DNA from: an uncultured Geobacteraceae bacterium
GTDB taxonomy: Bacteria > Desulfobacterota > Desulfuromonadia > Geobacterales > CAIOGM01
Length of the DNA stretch: 33,229 nucleotides
Reading direction: 5' to 3'
NCBI GenBank assembly: GCA_903902345.1
Contig: CAIUUR010000389.1
Coordinates: 1 to 33,229, forward strand
In this document: in pieces, positions 9,565-15,829 of the stretch
How the letters are laid out: each line of letters starts with the position of its first letter
How positions within the stretch are numbered: position 1 is the first letter of the stretch
The notes under the pieces: model-generated
Told to the model about the DNA's origin: nothing
The model's database searches: none
What the model saw: only the letters and a program-made list of their open reading frames with translations
Made by a program: the position numbers and the translations under genes

Positions 9565-11507
9565 CTCCTGCCTCCCGATCTCCGCAGTTCATCCGAAATT
9601 CCGCCGACGGGGAGTTTCACGGTAAAGGTCGATCCTGCTCCTTCCCTGCTGGTAACCAAAATCTCTCCCCGGTGTTTTTTGACGATGTCATAGGCGAGGG
9701 ACAGACCGAGACCGGTACCCTTTCCCACCTCTCTGGTGGTGAAAAAAGGGTCGAAGATACGGGGGAGGTTTGTTTCAGGAATGCCGCATCCGGTATCGGC
9801 GATCTGCGCGCAGATGGTTTCGTCCTCCAGCAGGGTGGTGACGGTGATCTCTCCCCCGTCCCCCAGGGCATGGATCGCGTTTGTCAGCAGGTTCATGAAC
9901 AACTGGTTCAATTGCTGAGGATAGCAGAGGGTAGGGGGGATGACGCCGAAGTTGCGCCGGATCTTCATGGAGGGAGTCAGGCAGTTCCTGACCATGATAA
10001 TGGTTTGATCCAGGCAGTTGTTGATGTCGGCATTGGTGGGGGTGTCGCCGTCCGCACCGGCGAACTGTATCAGTTCCCGGATAATCTTATGGACCCGTTC
10101 GGCCCCCGTTCTGGATTCGGAGATCAACTGTCCGCTGTCGGCGAGGATATGTCGGATCTTCAACCGGGTGGAACATTCCTCTACCCGTTCCCGGAGTTGC
10201 GGGATGCCGCATTCCACGAGACAATCGGTCTGAACTTCAATGAATTCCCTGATCCTACCCAGATATTTACCCAGGGTTCCCAGATTGCTGCTGATGAATC
10301 CCAGCGGACTGTTAATCTCATGGGCCACGCCGCCGGCCAGTTGCCCGATGGAGGTCATTTTTTCCTGCTGGAACGCCAGCGCCTTCACATCCCTCAGCTG
10401 GGAATAGGCATCCTGAAGTTCATCGCGCTGAGTACTGATTTTTTTGGTCAGTACGTTCAATTCCTGAAAAATTCGTGCATTTTTAAGGATGATGCCGGAG
10501 AGTTCGCCGGAGGTCAACGCCAGGCTCAGGTACTGTTCCCGATACTTGGGGAGGGTGAGGCCGTCAATGATGATGACTCCCAGTTCATCACCCTTATGAC
10601 CCACCTTGAACAGGAATCTTCCTTCCATTTCATGGGGGAGGGTGTAGTCGGTTTTCAGGGTCATCGCCTGGGCAATAAGTTCGTCTCTGTCGCTCCCCTT
10701 GAATTCTCCCTGAATCGTAACCGTGTCCGGCGCGCCGCCGTTGAGTCGGACGAAGGCTACCCCGTTGGCGGCGAAGAGCGTCTGAAACATGATCAGAATC
10801 CTGCCGACAATCTCTTCTTCCTGGTGGGATTGGGCGATGAGATCCAGCAGGTCAAAGGCCATGACGTAGTCGGCGCAGGTCCGTTGGAGAAGCTCACGGG
10901 AATGAACGCAGGAGTCACCGCGACAGAGCGCCGCGGCGTTCTCGATCCGGAGCCGGAGCAGCTCCAATCCTACGGGAACGACGGTGAAGGGGCGCTGCAC
11001 GAAGGTGGCGAATTGGGCAAGGTCGTTCAGGGAATCACCCCCCACTCCCGTGTCGAGAAGGAGGAGGGAGTTGATGGCTTCGGCGAAAAATTCACCGGCC
11101 AATTCAGCATCCTGGTGGAACCCCAGGACATGAAGATGTTCCCGCCAGTTCCGCAACCAACCGGAGGTGACGATGTAGGCGCCTTCCTGAAGGTAGCGGT
11201 TGACGGCATAAGCGGGGGCCACCAGATGAAAACAAGAGTCCAGACGAATGAACCGACAGGCCGTGGGGATTTCCGACGAACCTTCCAGTTGTGACAGGCA
11301 GCATCCTCCCAGGGTGATGACGACATCGTTAGTGCCGGTAGTCGCATCCAATGTCGACCGAAGTTCCGCTGGTGACAACGGTGGCCGGCCACAGCGGGGG
11401 GGGAACGTGGCGAATTCCAGCCCGGGAAAATCTCCCGACTCCCTCAGGGAGTTGATCTCTTCGCCGTAGAGTTCGCAGACCAGAACGGTGAGTCCTCCTC
11501 CGTTCAT
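9561..11507 (-). CDS. Sensor histidine kinase with DUF1638-like N-terminal domain and a GAF-like domain
   Basis: 648 residues, no evident membrane helix. The N-terminal ~200 residues are not PAS or GAF. They show LGGCC (66-70), RLDSCFHL (88-95) and [13 protein letters not shown] (109-121), which from memory resemble DUF1638, a family often found near corrinoid methyltransferase genes; this assignment is tentative. A GAF-like region (about 220-345) is followed by a coiled coil and a kinase core: His396 in [15 protein letters not shown]-box [17 protein letters not shown] and GKGTGLGLS. There is no receiver domain. The ATG overlaps the upstream methyltransferase homologue's stop by 4 nt (ATGA) with little Shine-Dalgarno sequence, implying translational coupling. 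The context suggests that the N-terminal domain senses the state of the corrinoid/methyltransferase pair or its substrate. That is inference. Confidence 0.88.
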   Translation of the reverse strand: MNGGGLTVLVCELYGEEINSLRESGDFPGLEFATFPPRCGRPPLSPAELRSTLDATTGTNDVVITLGGCCLSQLEGSSEIPTACRFIRLDSCFHLVAPAYAVNRYLQEGAYIVTSGWLRNWREHLHVLGFHQDAELAGEFFAEAINSLLLLDTGVGGDSLNDLAQFATFVQRPFTVVPVGLELLRLRIENAAALCRGDSCVHSRELLQRTCADYVMAFDLLDLIAQSHQEEEIVGRILIMFQTLFAANGVAFVRLNGGAPDTVTIQGEFKGSDRDELIAQAMTLKTDYTLPHEMEGRFLFKVGHKGDELGVIIIDGLTLPKYREQYLSLALTSGELSGIILKNARIFQELNVLTKKISTQRDELQDAYSQLRDVKALAFQQEKMTSIGQLAGGVAHEINSPLGFISSNLGTLGKYLGRIREFIEVQTDCLVECGIPQLRERVEECSTRLKIRHILADSGQLISESRTGAERVHKIIRELIQFAGADGDTPTNADINNCLDQTIIMVRNCLTPSMKIRRNFGVIPPTLCYPQQLNQLFMNLLTNAIHALGDGGEITVTTLLEDETICAQIADTGCGIPETNLPRIFDPFFTTREVGKGTGLGLSLAYDIVKKHRGEILVTSREGAGSTFTVKLPVGGISDELRRSGGRR

Positions 11508-12553
11508 GGCGCGGTGTCCGACGCCAGCGGATAGTTGCCGAACGTATGGACGGCGTCGGATATGGCCATGAGCACCTCATCGGGGACTTGCCAGGGGATC
11601 TCTCCATGATTGTCCGCCAGGATGTAGCCGCCGCCGCGCCCACCCTTGGCGATCGCCTCCTGAACCTTGATCCGGGCCTCCTGGGGGCTCCAGCGCCGCA
11701 TCTCGATACCGTTCAAGTTGCCGATGATGCTCAATCGACCGGCTGCCGCCGCTTTGACCTCCGCCAAATCTTCCTGTGAGCTGACACCCAGGGCTGCTGT
11801 TCCTGTCCGGGCCAGAAGCTCCATGATCCCGAGGCAGCGCCCCGATGCCAGATGGGTCGCGGTGGGTCCCTTGATCCGCGCCAGGGTCTCTATGGCCACC
11901 TGAAACCCGGTGGTCTCATAGAGTTCCCGGGGGATAATGGTAGGTGACGCCACCGGATCGAAATAACAGATGGCGCTTGCTCCGGCCTCAAGCTGGGCAT
12001 TGGCCCACTGTACGGCGAATTCCTGATTGACGGTCATGAGTCGTCGAAAGAGATCCGGTCGTTCGTTGAGCAGGTCCAGATAGGTTGCAAACCCCAGTTG
12101 CATGACGGGAAGAGAAAAGGGGGAGATCACTACCCCCAAGATGGGGACCTGGCCGCCGGAGTTCTGTTTCAGCAGGCGAAGAGTCGCCAGAGTACGCTGC
12201 AGGCCGGCGGAATCTTCCAGACGGGGGGGGACAAGATGCAGGATCTCATCCATTCTCCCCAGCGGGGGCTGTCCGGAGTTGGGAGGGCCATCGTCGTAAT
12301 AGATGACCTCACCACCCCATGCCTCGATCTCCTGTGGCGCGAAGTGAAAGCCCGAGAGGCAGTCGTGCCGGTATTTCGCCCGGAGGCGGAGTTGCCCGGT
12401 TGCTACATATTCCGCCCGGGAAAAATACTCCCTGATCCCCATTCCCAGCTCCTTGGCGCCATGGAGGGTTGCCAGCAGGAAAAAAGGGACCCGATCCGGT
12501 TCCTGATGGCTCAGCGAGGTGAGTACGCGTTGCATGGAGTTATATGTTTTCAC
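11504..12553 (-). CDS. Uroporphyrinogen decarboxylase/MtaA-family methyltransferase homologue
   Basis: 349 residues in the URO-D superfamily. The N-terminus SMQRVLTSLSHQEPDRVPFF is the typical family opening, followed by DPVASPTIIP (about 199-208), the GNLNG strand and a closing DNHGEIPWQVPDEV. MtaA/MtbA-type members transfer methyl groups between corrinoid proteins and thiols at a zinc site usually formed by His-x-Cys and a distal Cys. Here the first motif reads His234-Leu-Ala236 and the distal site His316, so zinc binding may be altered or lost. The GTG at 12553 is chosen because GGGAGG stands 6 nt upstream and family homology starts just after it; it overlaps the corrinoid gene by 14 nt. 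True heme-pathway HemE is unlikely, because the context is a corrinoid protein and kinases. Substrate unknown. Confidence 0.85.
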   Translation of the reverse strand: MKTYNSMQRVLTSLSHQEPDRVPFFLLATLHGAKELGMGIREYFSRAEYVATGQLRLRAKYRHDCLSGFHFAPQEIEAWGGEVIYYDDGPPNSGQPPLGRMDEILHLVPPRLEDSAGLQRTLATLRLLKQNSGGQVPILGVVISPFSLPVMQLGFATYLDLLNERPDLFRRLMTVNQEFAVQWANAQLEAGASAICYFDPVASPTIIPRELYETTGFQVAIETLARIKGPTATHLASGRCLGIMELLARTGTAALGVSSQEDLAEVKAAAAGRLSIIGNLNGIEMRRWSPQEARIKVQEAIAKGGRGGGYILADNHGEIPWQVPDEVLMAISDAVHTFGNYPLASDTAP

Positions 12554-13187
12554 CGTGCACCTCCCGGCTGAGACGTTGGACGATGGCGATAGCCCCCGAA
12601 GCCGTAGGGCTGGTGGCGTCGGCGCCGACTTCCTGCCAGAGCTGTTCATCGAACCTGAACGGCGCTCCTCCCACCACCAGCTTGACCTTGAGTCCCAGGG
12701 TATCCAGACGTCGACGAAGCTCTTTCACCCGGAGGGCTGAGGAAAGCATTAACGTGGAGACGAGCAGGATCCGAATTTTTTCCGATTGAACCCTGATAAC
12801 CAGACTCTCCAGGTGCTGCTGACCGAAATCGGTGATCTTGTAGCCACCGGCCCTGAGCACCGAACAGAGTAACCGTTTCCCCAGCAGGTGGGAATCTTCC
12901 AGAACGGCCACAGCTATGTTGGGAGTTTTTTTCAGCTCAGGTCCATCGGAGGGGAGGAGCTCATTCAGCAGCGATTCGCAGATCCGGCCGCTGACATAGA
13001 TCTGGGACAGGGCAACCTCGCCTCGCTCCCACTTGGCGCCGATCAGGTCCAGCACCGGCATGAAGTACTCTTCGGCGAATTCGGTGGGGGTGAGTCCCGA
13101 ATCTTTGTAAATTCTCCGGGTGGCGACCTTGTTGAGGCTCAGAAGCGCCGTTTCCAGTTCATGGTGGAGTCGTTGGGCGTTACTCAT
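12540..13187 (-). CDS. Corrinoid (vitamin B12)-binding protein, methyltransferase-associated type
   Basis: 215 residues. An N-terminal helical cap (about 1-90, B12-binding-2/MtaC-like, with EEYFMPVLDLIGAKWERGEVALSQIYVSGR) is followed by a Rossmann B12-binding domain. The base-off/His-on signature D-x-H-x-x-G is present as DSHLLG, with the later LVSTLML and VVGGAPF loops that complete the classical motif set. The His would replace the lower axial ligand of the cobalamin. The start is ATG 13187, with AGGAG about 6 nt upstream (GGAGCGCCATG). It is the first gene of the minus-strand operon and overlaps the methyltransferase homologue, its presumed partner. An alternative role is a B12-based sensor, as in MerR/CarH-like regulators, but no DNA-binding domain is present. 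Confidence 0.9.
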   Translation of the reverse strand: MSNAQRLHHELETALLSLNKVATRRIYKDSGLTPTEFAEEYFMPVLDLIGAKWERGEVALSQIYVSGRICESLLNELLPSDGPELKKTPNIAVAVLEDSHLLGKRLLCSVLRAGGYKITDFGQQHLESLVIRVQSEKIRILLVSTLMLSSALRVKELRRRLDTLGLKVKLVVGGAPFRFDEQLWQEVGADATSPTASGAIAIVQRLSREVHGENI

Positions 13188-13247
13188 GGCGCTCCTATGC
13201 CGCTTTGGGTGGAGTTTGGGCGGCAGATCACGTCCCGTGCATTTTTG

Positions 13248-13276
13248 AAAATAATCTATTTGGTAGCTTCGTGCAA
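13248..13276 (-). promoter_or_regulatory. Possible sigma70-type promoter of the corrinoid/kinase operon
   Basis: On the minus strand TTGCAC (13276-13271) and TATTTT (13253-13248) are separated by 17 nt, about 60 nt before the corrinoid gene's ATG. Each hexamer matches the consensus only partly. No other promoter-like pair stood out in this divergent region. Confidence 0.35.
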
Positions 13277-13303
13277 GTTCATTCACCCCTGCCGTTATCC
13301 TTG

Positions 13304-13333
13304 TTGCAGAACAACCGGGAGAAATGATACTAT
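13304..13333 (+). promoter_or_regulatory. Possible promoter of the ParB-like gene
   Basis: TTGCAG (13304-13309) is followed after 16 nt by GATACT (13326-13331), or after 18 nt by TACTAT (13328-13333). The predicted transcription start would fall inside the 28-bp palindrome just downstream, consistent with repression from that site. Confidence 0.35.
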
Positions 13334-13335
13334 CC

Positions 13336-13363
13336 TCGTCGTTTCGGTATACCGAAACGACGA
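13336..13363. promoter_or_regulatory. Perfect 28-bp palindrome (operator or parS-like site) upstream of the ParB-like gene
   Basis: The half-site TCGTCGTTTCGGTA (13336-13349) is followed by its exact reverse complement to 13363, with no spacer and no mismatch. It ends 16 nt before the GTG start and just upstream of the Shine-Dalgarno AGGAG. It carries GTTTC and GAAAC arms like canonical parS, but with 8 nt rather than 4 nt between them. Autoregulation by the ParB-like protein is the simplest reading. Confidence 0.8.
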
Positions 13364-13379
13364 AAGGAGAGATTACCTC

Positions 13380-14225
13380 GTGTCACTATTCGGCGCAACG
13401 CAGCAATCCCTCTTCGGGGGGGAAGAACCGGCAGTCGCCATCACGGCGCCTCCCCCCCCACGCTACAAGGCTGCAACCCTTTACAAAATCCCCCTTGAGG
13501 GGGTCAAGCCCGACCCGGCTCAACCGCGGATTCACTTTGACGAGGAGGCTCTGGAGGCGCTGGCGGCGTCCCTCCGTCAGCTGGGGGTGATCCAACCGGT
13601 TTTGTTCCGGGTGAATGAGGGTGGTGAGGCCATTCTTGTCGCCGGGGAACGGCGCTGGCGGGCGGCCGGGCTGGCCGGGCTGAAGACGATACCGGCGCTC
13701 TGCACCGCAGGCGATCCGCTGGAACTCTCCATGGTGGAGAATACGTTGCGCGAGGAGCTGACGGCGGTGGAGCTGGCCGAGGCTTTGGGGCGGTTGAGGG
13801 AACAGCGTGGGTACACCCTGGAGCAACTGTCGGCCCTGGTGGGGAGGGCGCTTTCCACGGTCTCGGAAATTCTCTCCCTTAACCGGCTCCCCCCGGAAAT
13901 ACGGGATGAGTGCCGCAGTAACCCGGCCATGCCCCGCGATATCCTGGTCCGCATCGCCCGGGCCGAAACCCCGGAGGAGATGGTGCGACTCTTTCGGCGA
14001 TATGTTCAGGGCTCTCTGGGCCGGGAGGAGCTCAAGGATCGTGGCCGGCCGGAGCGGACGTTGAAATTCGCCGTACTCGCAAAGCAGTTGACCACGTATC
14101 GCTCCAAAATCAGCGCCATTGAAGTCGCTTCCCTGAAACCGGCCCAACGCAGGAAGCTGAAGCCGCTTCTACAAGCGGCGCTGAGCGATTTGGCTGCCCT
14201 CCTGAAATGCGTCGAGGAGTCATAA
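13380..14225 (+). CDS. ParB/RepB/Spo0J-family partition-like protein without adjacent parA
   Basis: 281 residues. After a low-complexity N-terminus (1-30) comes the ParB/sulfiredoxin-like nuclease fold: IPLEGVKPDPAQPR (37-50), GERRWRAA (89-96, the nucleotide-binding box) and ENTLRE (120-125). A KorB-like helix-turn-helix follows (about 143-166, YTLEQLSALVGRALSTVSEIL), then a C-terminal helical region. Canonical ParB binds parS and spreads as a CTP clamp. Here there is no ParA, gidB or origin nearby, so this is an orphan, perhaps a transcription factor. The GTG at 13380 follows AAGGAGA by 9-10 nt; extending the frame further upstream would read through the palindrome and into the divergent region, and adds no family homology. 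Alternative: a Noc-like or plasmid-derived remnant. Confidence 0.85.
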   Translation: MSLFGATQQSLFGGEEPAVAITAPPPPRYKAATLYKIPLEGVKPDPAQPRIHFDEEALEALAASLRQLGVIQPVLFRVNEGGEAILVAGERRWRAAGLAGLKTIPALCTAGDPLELSMVENTLREELTAVELAEALGRLREQRGYTLEQLSALVGRALSTVSEILSLNRLPPEIRDECRSNPAMPRDILVRIARAETPEEMVRLFRRYVQGSLGREELKDRGRPERTLKFAVLAKQLTTYRSKISAIEVASLKPAQRRKLKPLLQAALSDLAALLKCVEES

Positions 14226-14331
14226 ACATCATGGACCTGTTCCGGAAATACTGATATTCTGCACCTCAGCCAACGAATTGACGGGATTTTTTGCATAACC
14301 TTTACACGATAGATACTAAGGGGAAGAGACC

Positions 14332-14763
14332 ATGGCGGTGGAATGGGGTGAGTATCTCTCCGTGGGAGTTGCACGGATAGATGATCAGCATAAGGAGATT
14401 TTCCGACGAATCAATGCCCTCATGGATGCTATCAATGAGGGAGATGGCGCAACCCAGGTAATCGAGGCGATCAAATTTCTGGAGAATTATACGGTAACCC
14501 ATTTCGCCGACGAAGAAGGACTGATGGCAGAAACCTGTTATTCGGTTCTTGGGCCCCACCGGAAGGAGCATGAGAAGTTTTGTATGGATGTGCAGTTGCT
14601 GAAACAGCGGATAACCACGGAAGGGACCACCAAGATGAATATTCTCAAGACCAGCCAGGCGCTCATCAGCTGGCTCGTCCAGCATATTTTAGCCACCGAC
14701 AAGGCTCTGGCCGCTCATTTGAGCTCTACCTGGAACAACAAAGCTGAAGAGGAGACGACATGA
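14332..14763 (+). CDS. Bacteriohemerythrin
   Basis: 143 residues with the full non-heme di-iron ligand set: His20 (DDQH), His57/Glu61 (HFADEE), His76/His80 (HRKEH) and His118/Asp123 (HILATD). It is a four-helix bundle that reversibly binds O2; in motile anaerobes such proteins deliver, scavenge or sense oxygen. Single-domain and cytoplasmic, with no signal peptide. The start ATG follows AAGGGGAAGAG. The stop overlaps the start of the next gene by 4 nt, so the two are translationally coupled. A second, variant hemerythrin lies at the far end of the window. Confidence 0.95.
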   Translation: MAVEWGEYLSVGVARIDDQHKEIFRRINALMDAINEGDGATQVIEAIKFLENYTVTHFADEEGLMAETCYSVLGPHRKEHEKFCMDVQLLKQRITTEGTTKMNILKTSQALISWLVQHILATDKALAAHLSSTWNNKAEEETT

Positions 14764-15242
14764 ACGTTTGTACCTGCGGCAGCGGCGCCGATTACACCCG
14801 CTGCTGCGAGCCGATCATCACCGGGACGGAACCCGCCCTGACAGCGGAACAACTGATGCGGGCGCGCTATTGCGCCTATACCAAGCTGCAGATGGATTTT
14901 GTTTTCGAGAGCACCCACCCTGATCATCGGGCCACCTTCGACGTCGCAGGAACCAGGGCATGGGCCGAACAGTCCACCTGGCAGGGGTTGGAGATCATCA
15001 GCGCCACCCAGGGGGGGGAGGGCGACGAAGTGGGGGAGGTGGAGTTCATCGCCCGGTACAAGGAGAAGGATATCAATCGGGAGCATCATGAACGGGGGCA
15101 GTTTGAAAAACTGGATGGACGATGGTTTTTCACCGAGGCGATCATGGTCAGGAAGAAGCCTCTCACCGTTGTCAAGGTCGGCCGTAATGACCCCTGTCCC
15201 TGCGGCAGTGGTCTAAAACAAAAAAAGTGTTGCGGGAAATGA
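14760..15242 (+). CDS. ychJ: YchJ-family protein with N- and C-terminal SEC-C zinc motifs (UPF0225)
   Basis: 160 residues, close to the 152 of E. coli YchJ. It has an N-terminal SEC-C-like motif ([13 protein letters not shown]), the family segment [23 protein letters not shown], an NTF2-like middle, and a C-terminal SEC-C motif ([16 protein letters not shown]) identical in layout to the SecA zinc tail. The biochemical role is not established; zinc binding is expected from the Cys pattern. The ATG overlaps the TGA of the hemerythrin gene (ATGA), so the pair is expressed together. Confidence 0.92.
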   Translation: MNVCTCGSGADYTRCCEPIITGTEPALTAEQLMRARYCAYTKLQMDFVFESTHPDHRATFDVAGTRAWAEQSTWQGLEIISATQGGEGDEVGEVEFIARYKEKDINREHHERGQFEKLDGRWFFTEAIMVRKKPLTVVKVGRNDPCPCGSGLKQKKCCGK

Positions 15243-15311
15243 TGGTTGCAACGCACCGTTTAGGTGATGTGTAACAAATAACATACCCGCCTGTTGTCCT
15301 GTTCTTTAGCT

Positions 15312-15410
15312 TGTCATCCTGAGCAACGCGGAGGATCTGCTGTTGAATCAAGCAGGAGCAGATCCTTCACTTACTTCGACTTCGCTCAGCACAAGTCGTT
15401 CAGGATGACA
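15312..15410. repeat. Palindromic TGTCATCCTGA repeat element with nested inverted repeat
   Basis: Perfect 11-bp terminal inverted repeats: TGTCATCCTGA at 15312-15322 and TCAGGATGACA at 15400-15410. A nested pair, GGATCTGCT (15333-15341) and AGCAGATCC (15357-15365), forms a second hairpin. About 99 bp, non-coding, lying 70 nt after the ychJ stop. It looks like a MITE- or REP-like intergenic element; a half-copy occurs at 1655. Confidence 0.75.
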
Positions 15411-15519
15411 GACGGTTGGTATGCTTATTGTTGCCGATCACCGAACTTGTAACCTGCCGGTAGCAGTTGCTCCGCTTCACGTCCCCCCTTATCTGCATCC
15501 TTTGATTCCAAAACGGCAG

Positions 15520-15659
15520 TATCTCTCGCAGAGAAACCAAAAATAACAGCATAGTAGGTCAGTTGAGGCTTTCACCGATCAGGTGACGGCCCGTCGTTGG
15601 TTTATGCTCCACATCTTCTTAATTTTACACGTTTTTCTCTGCGGACTCTGCGAGAGATA
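15520..15659. repeat. 140-bp element bounded by 14-bp inverted repeats
   Basis: TATCTCTCGCAGAG at 15520-15533 is exactly reverse-complemented by CTCTGCGAGAGATA at 15646-15659. The interior is A/T-richer and contains a small TCACC/GGTGA hairpin near 15575. It is a different sequence from the element 110 nt upstream. Non-coding. Confidence 0.65.
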
Positions 15660-15761
15660 GCATTTTTTTCAGGTTGTTTTCTTCTGCCCATAAGAGTGCA
15701 AACTGTCGAGGATGTACCGTCAGCACCGGGCTTTTATGTGATTTTTTTTACATGAAATCAC

Positions 15762-15789
15762 TTGACTAATGAGAGCAATGGCGTACTCT
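15762..15789 (+). promoter_or_regulatory. Possible promoter of the poly-HAMP chemoreceptor gene
   Basis: TTGACT (15762-15767) and TACTCT (15784-15789) are 16 nt apart, about 40 nt before the start codon. The -10 match is weak. The same TTGACT box precedes the chemoreceptor gene at 25631. Confidence 0.3.
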
Positions 15790-15829
15790 TGTGGGTGATA
15801 ACTCTGTTTTATTGCCACAGGAGATCATC

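Larger units (their letters stand above)
15243..15829. other. Long intergenic region without a supported gene
   Basis: About 590 nt before the poly-HAMP chemoreceptor gene. It contains two inverted-repeat elements (15312-15410 and 15520-15659), T-rich tracts near 15661 and 15742, and a weak promoter-like pair before the receptor gene. No open frame with a ribosome-binding site or family signature was found. No riboswitch signature was recognised. Confidence 0.7.

Noticed and set aside
9672-11294. Long plus-strand open frame opposite the DUF1638-like kinase
   Set aside because: The minus strand holds the kinase H, N and G boxes; the antisense product has no domain and no start signal.
11504-12553. 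HemE (uroporphyrinogen decarboxylase of heme synthesis)
   Set aside because: The context is a corrinoid-binding protein and kinases, and the N-terminus matches the MtaA-like branch; no heme gene is nearby.
12888-13379. Upstream extension of the ParB-like gene
   Set aside because: It would run antisense through the corrinoid protein gene and through the palindrome; GTG 13380 has a Shine-Dalgarno site and fits the family N-terminus.
13188-13379. Sigma54 promoter for the corrinoid operon
   Set aside because: No TGGCAC-N5-TTGC pattern with the required 10-nt spacing between GG and GC was found.
15243-15829. Riboswitch or small RNA (for example a c-di-GMP riboswitch) before the receptor gene
   Set aside because: None of the conserved riboswitch core sequences I know could be found; only inverted-repeat elements are visible.
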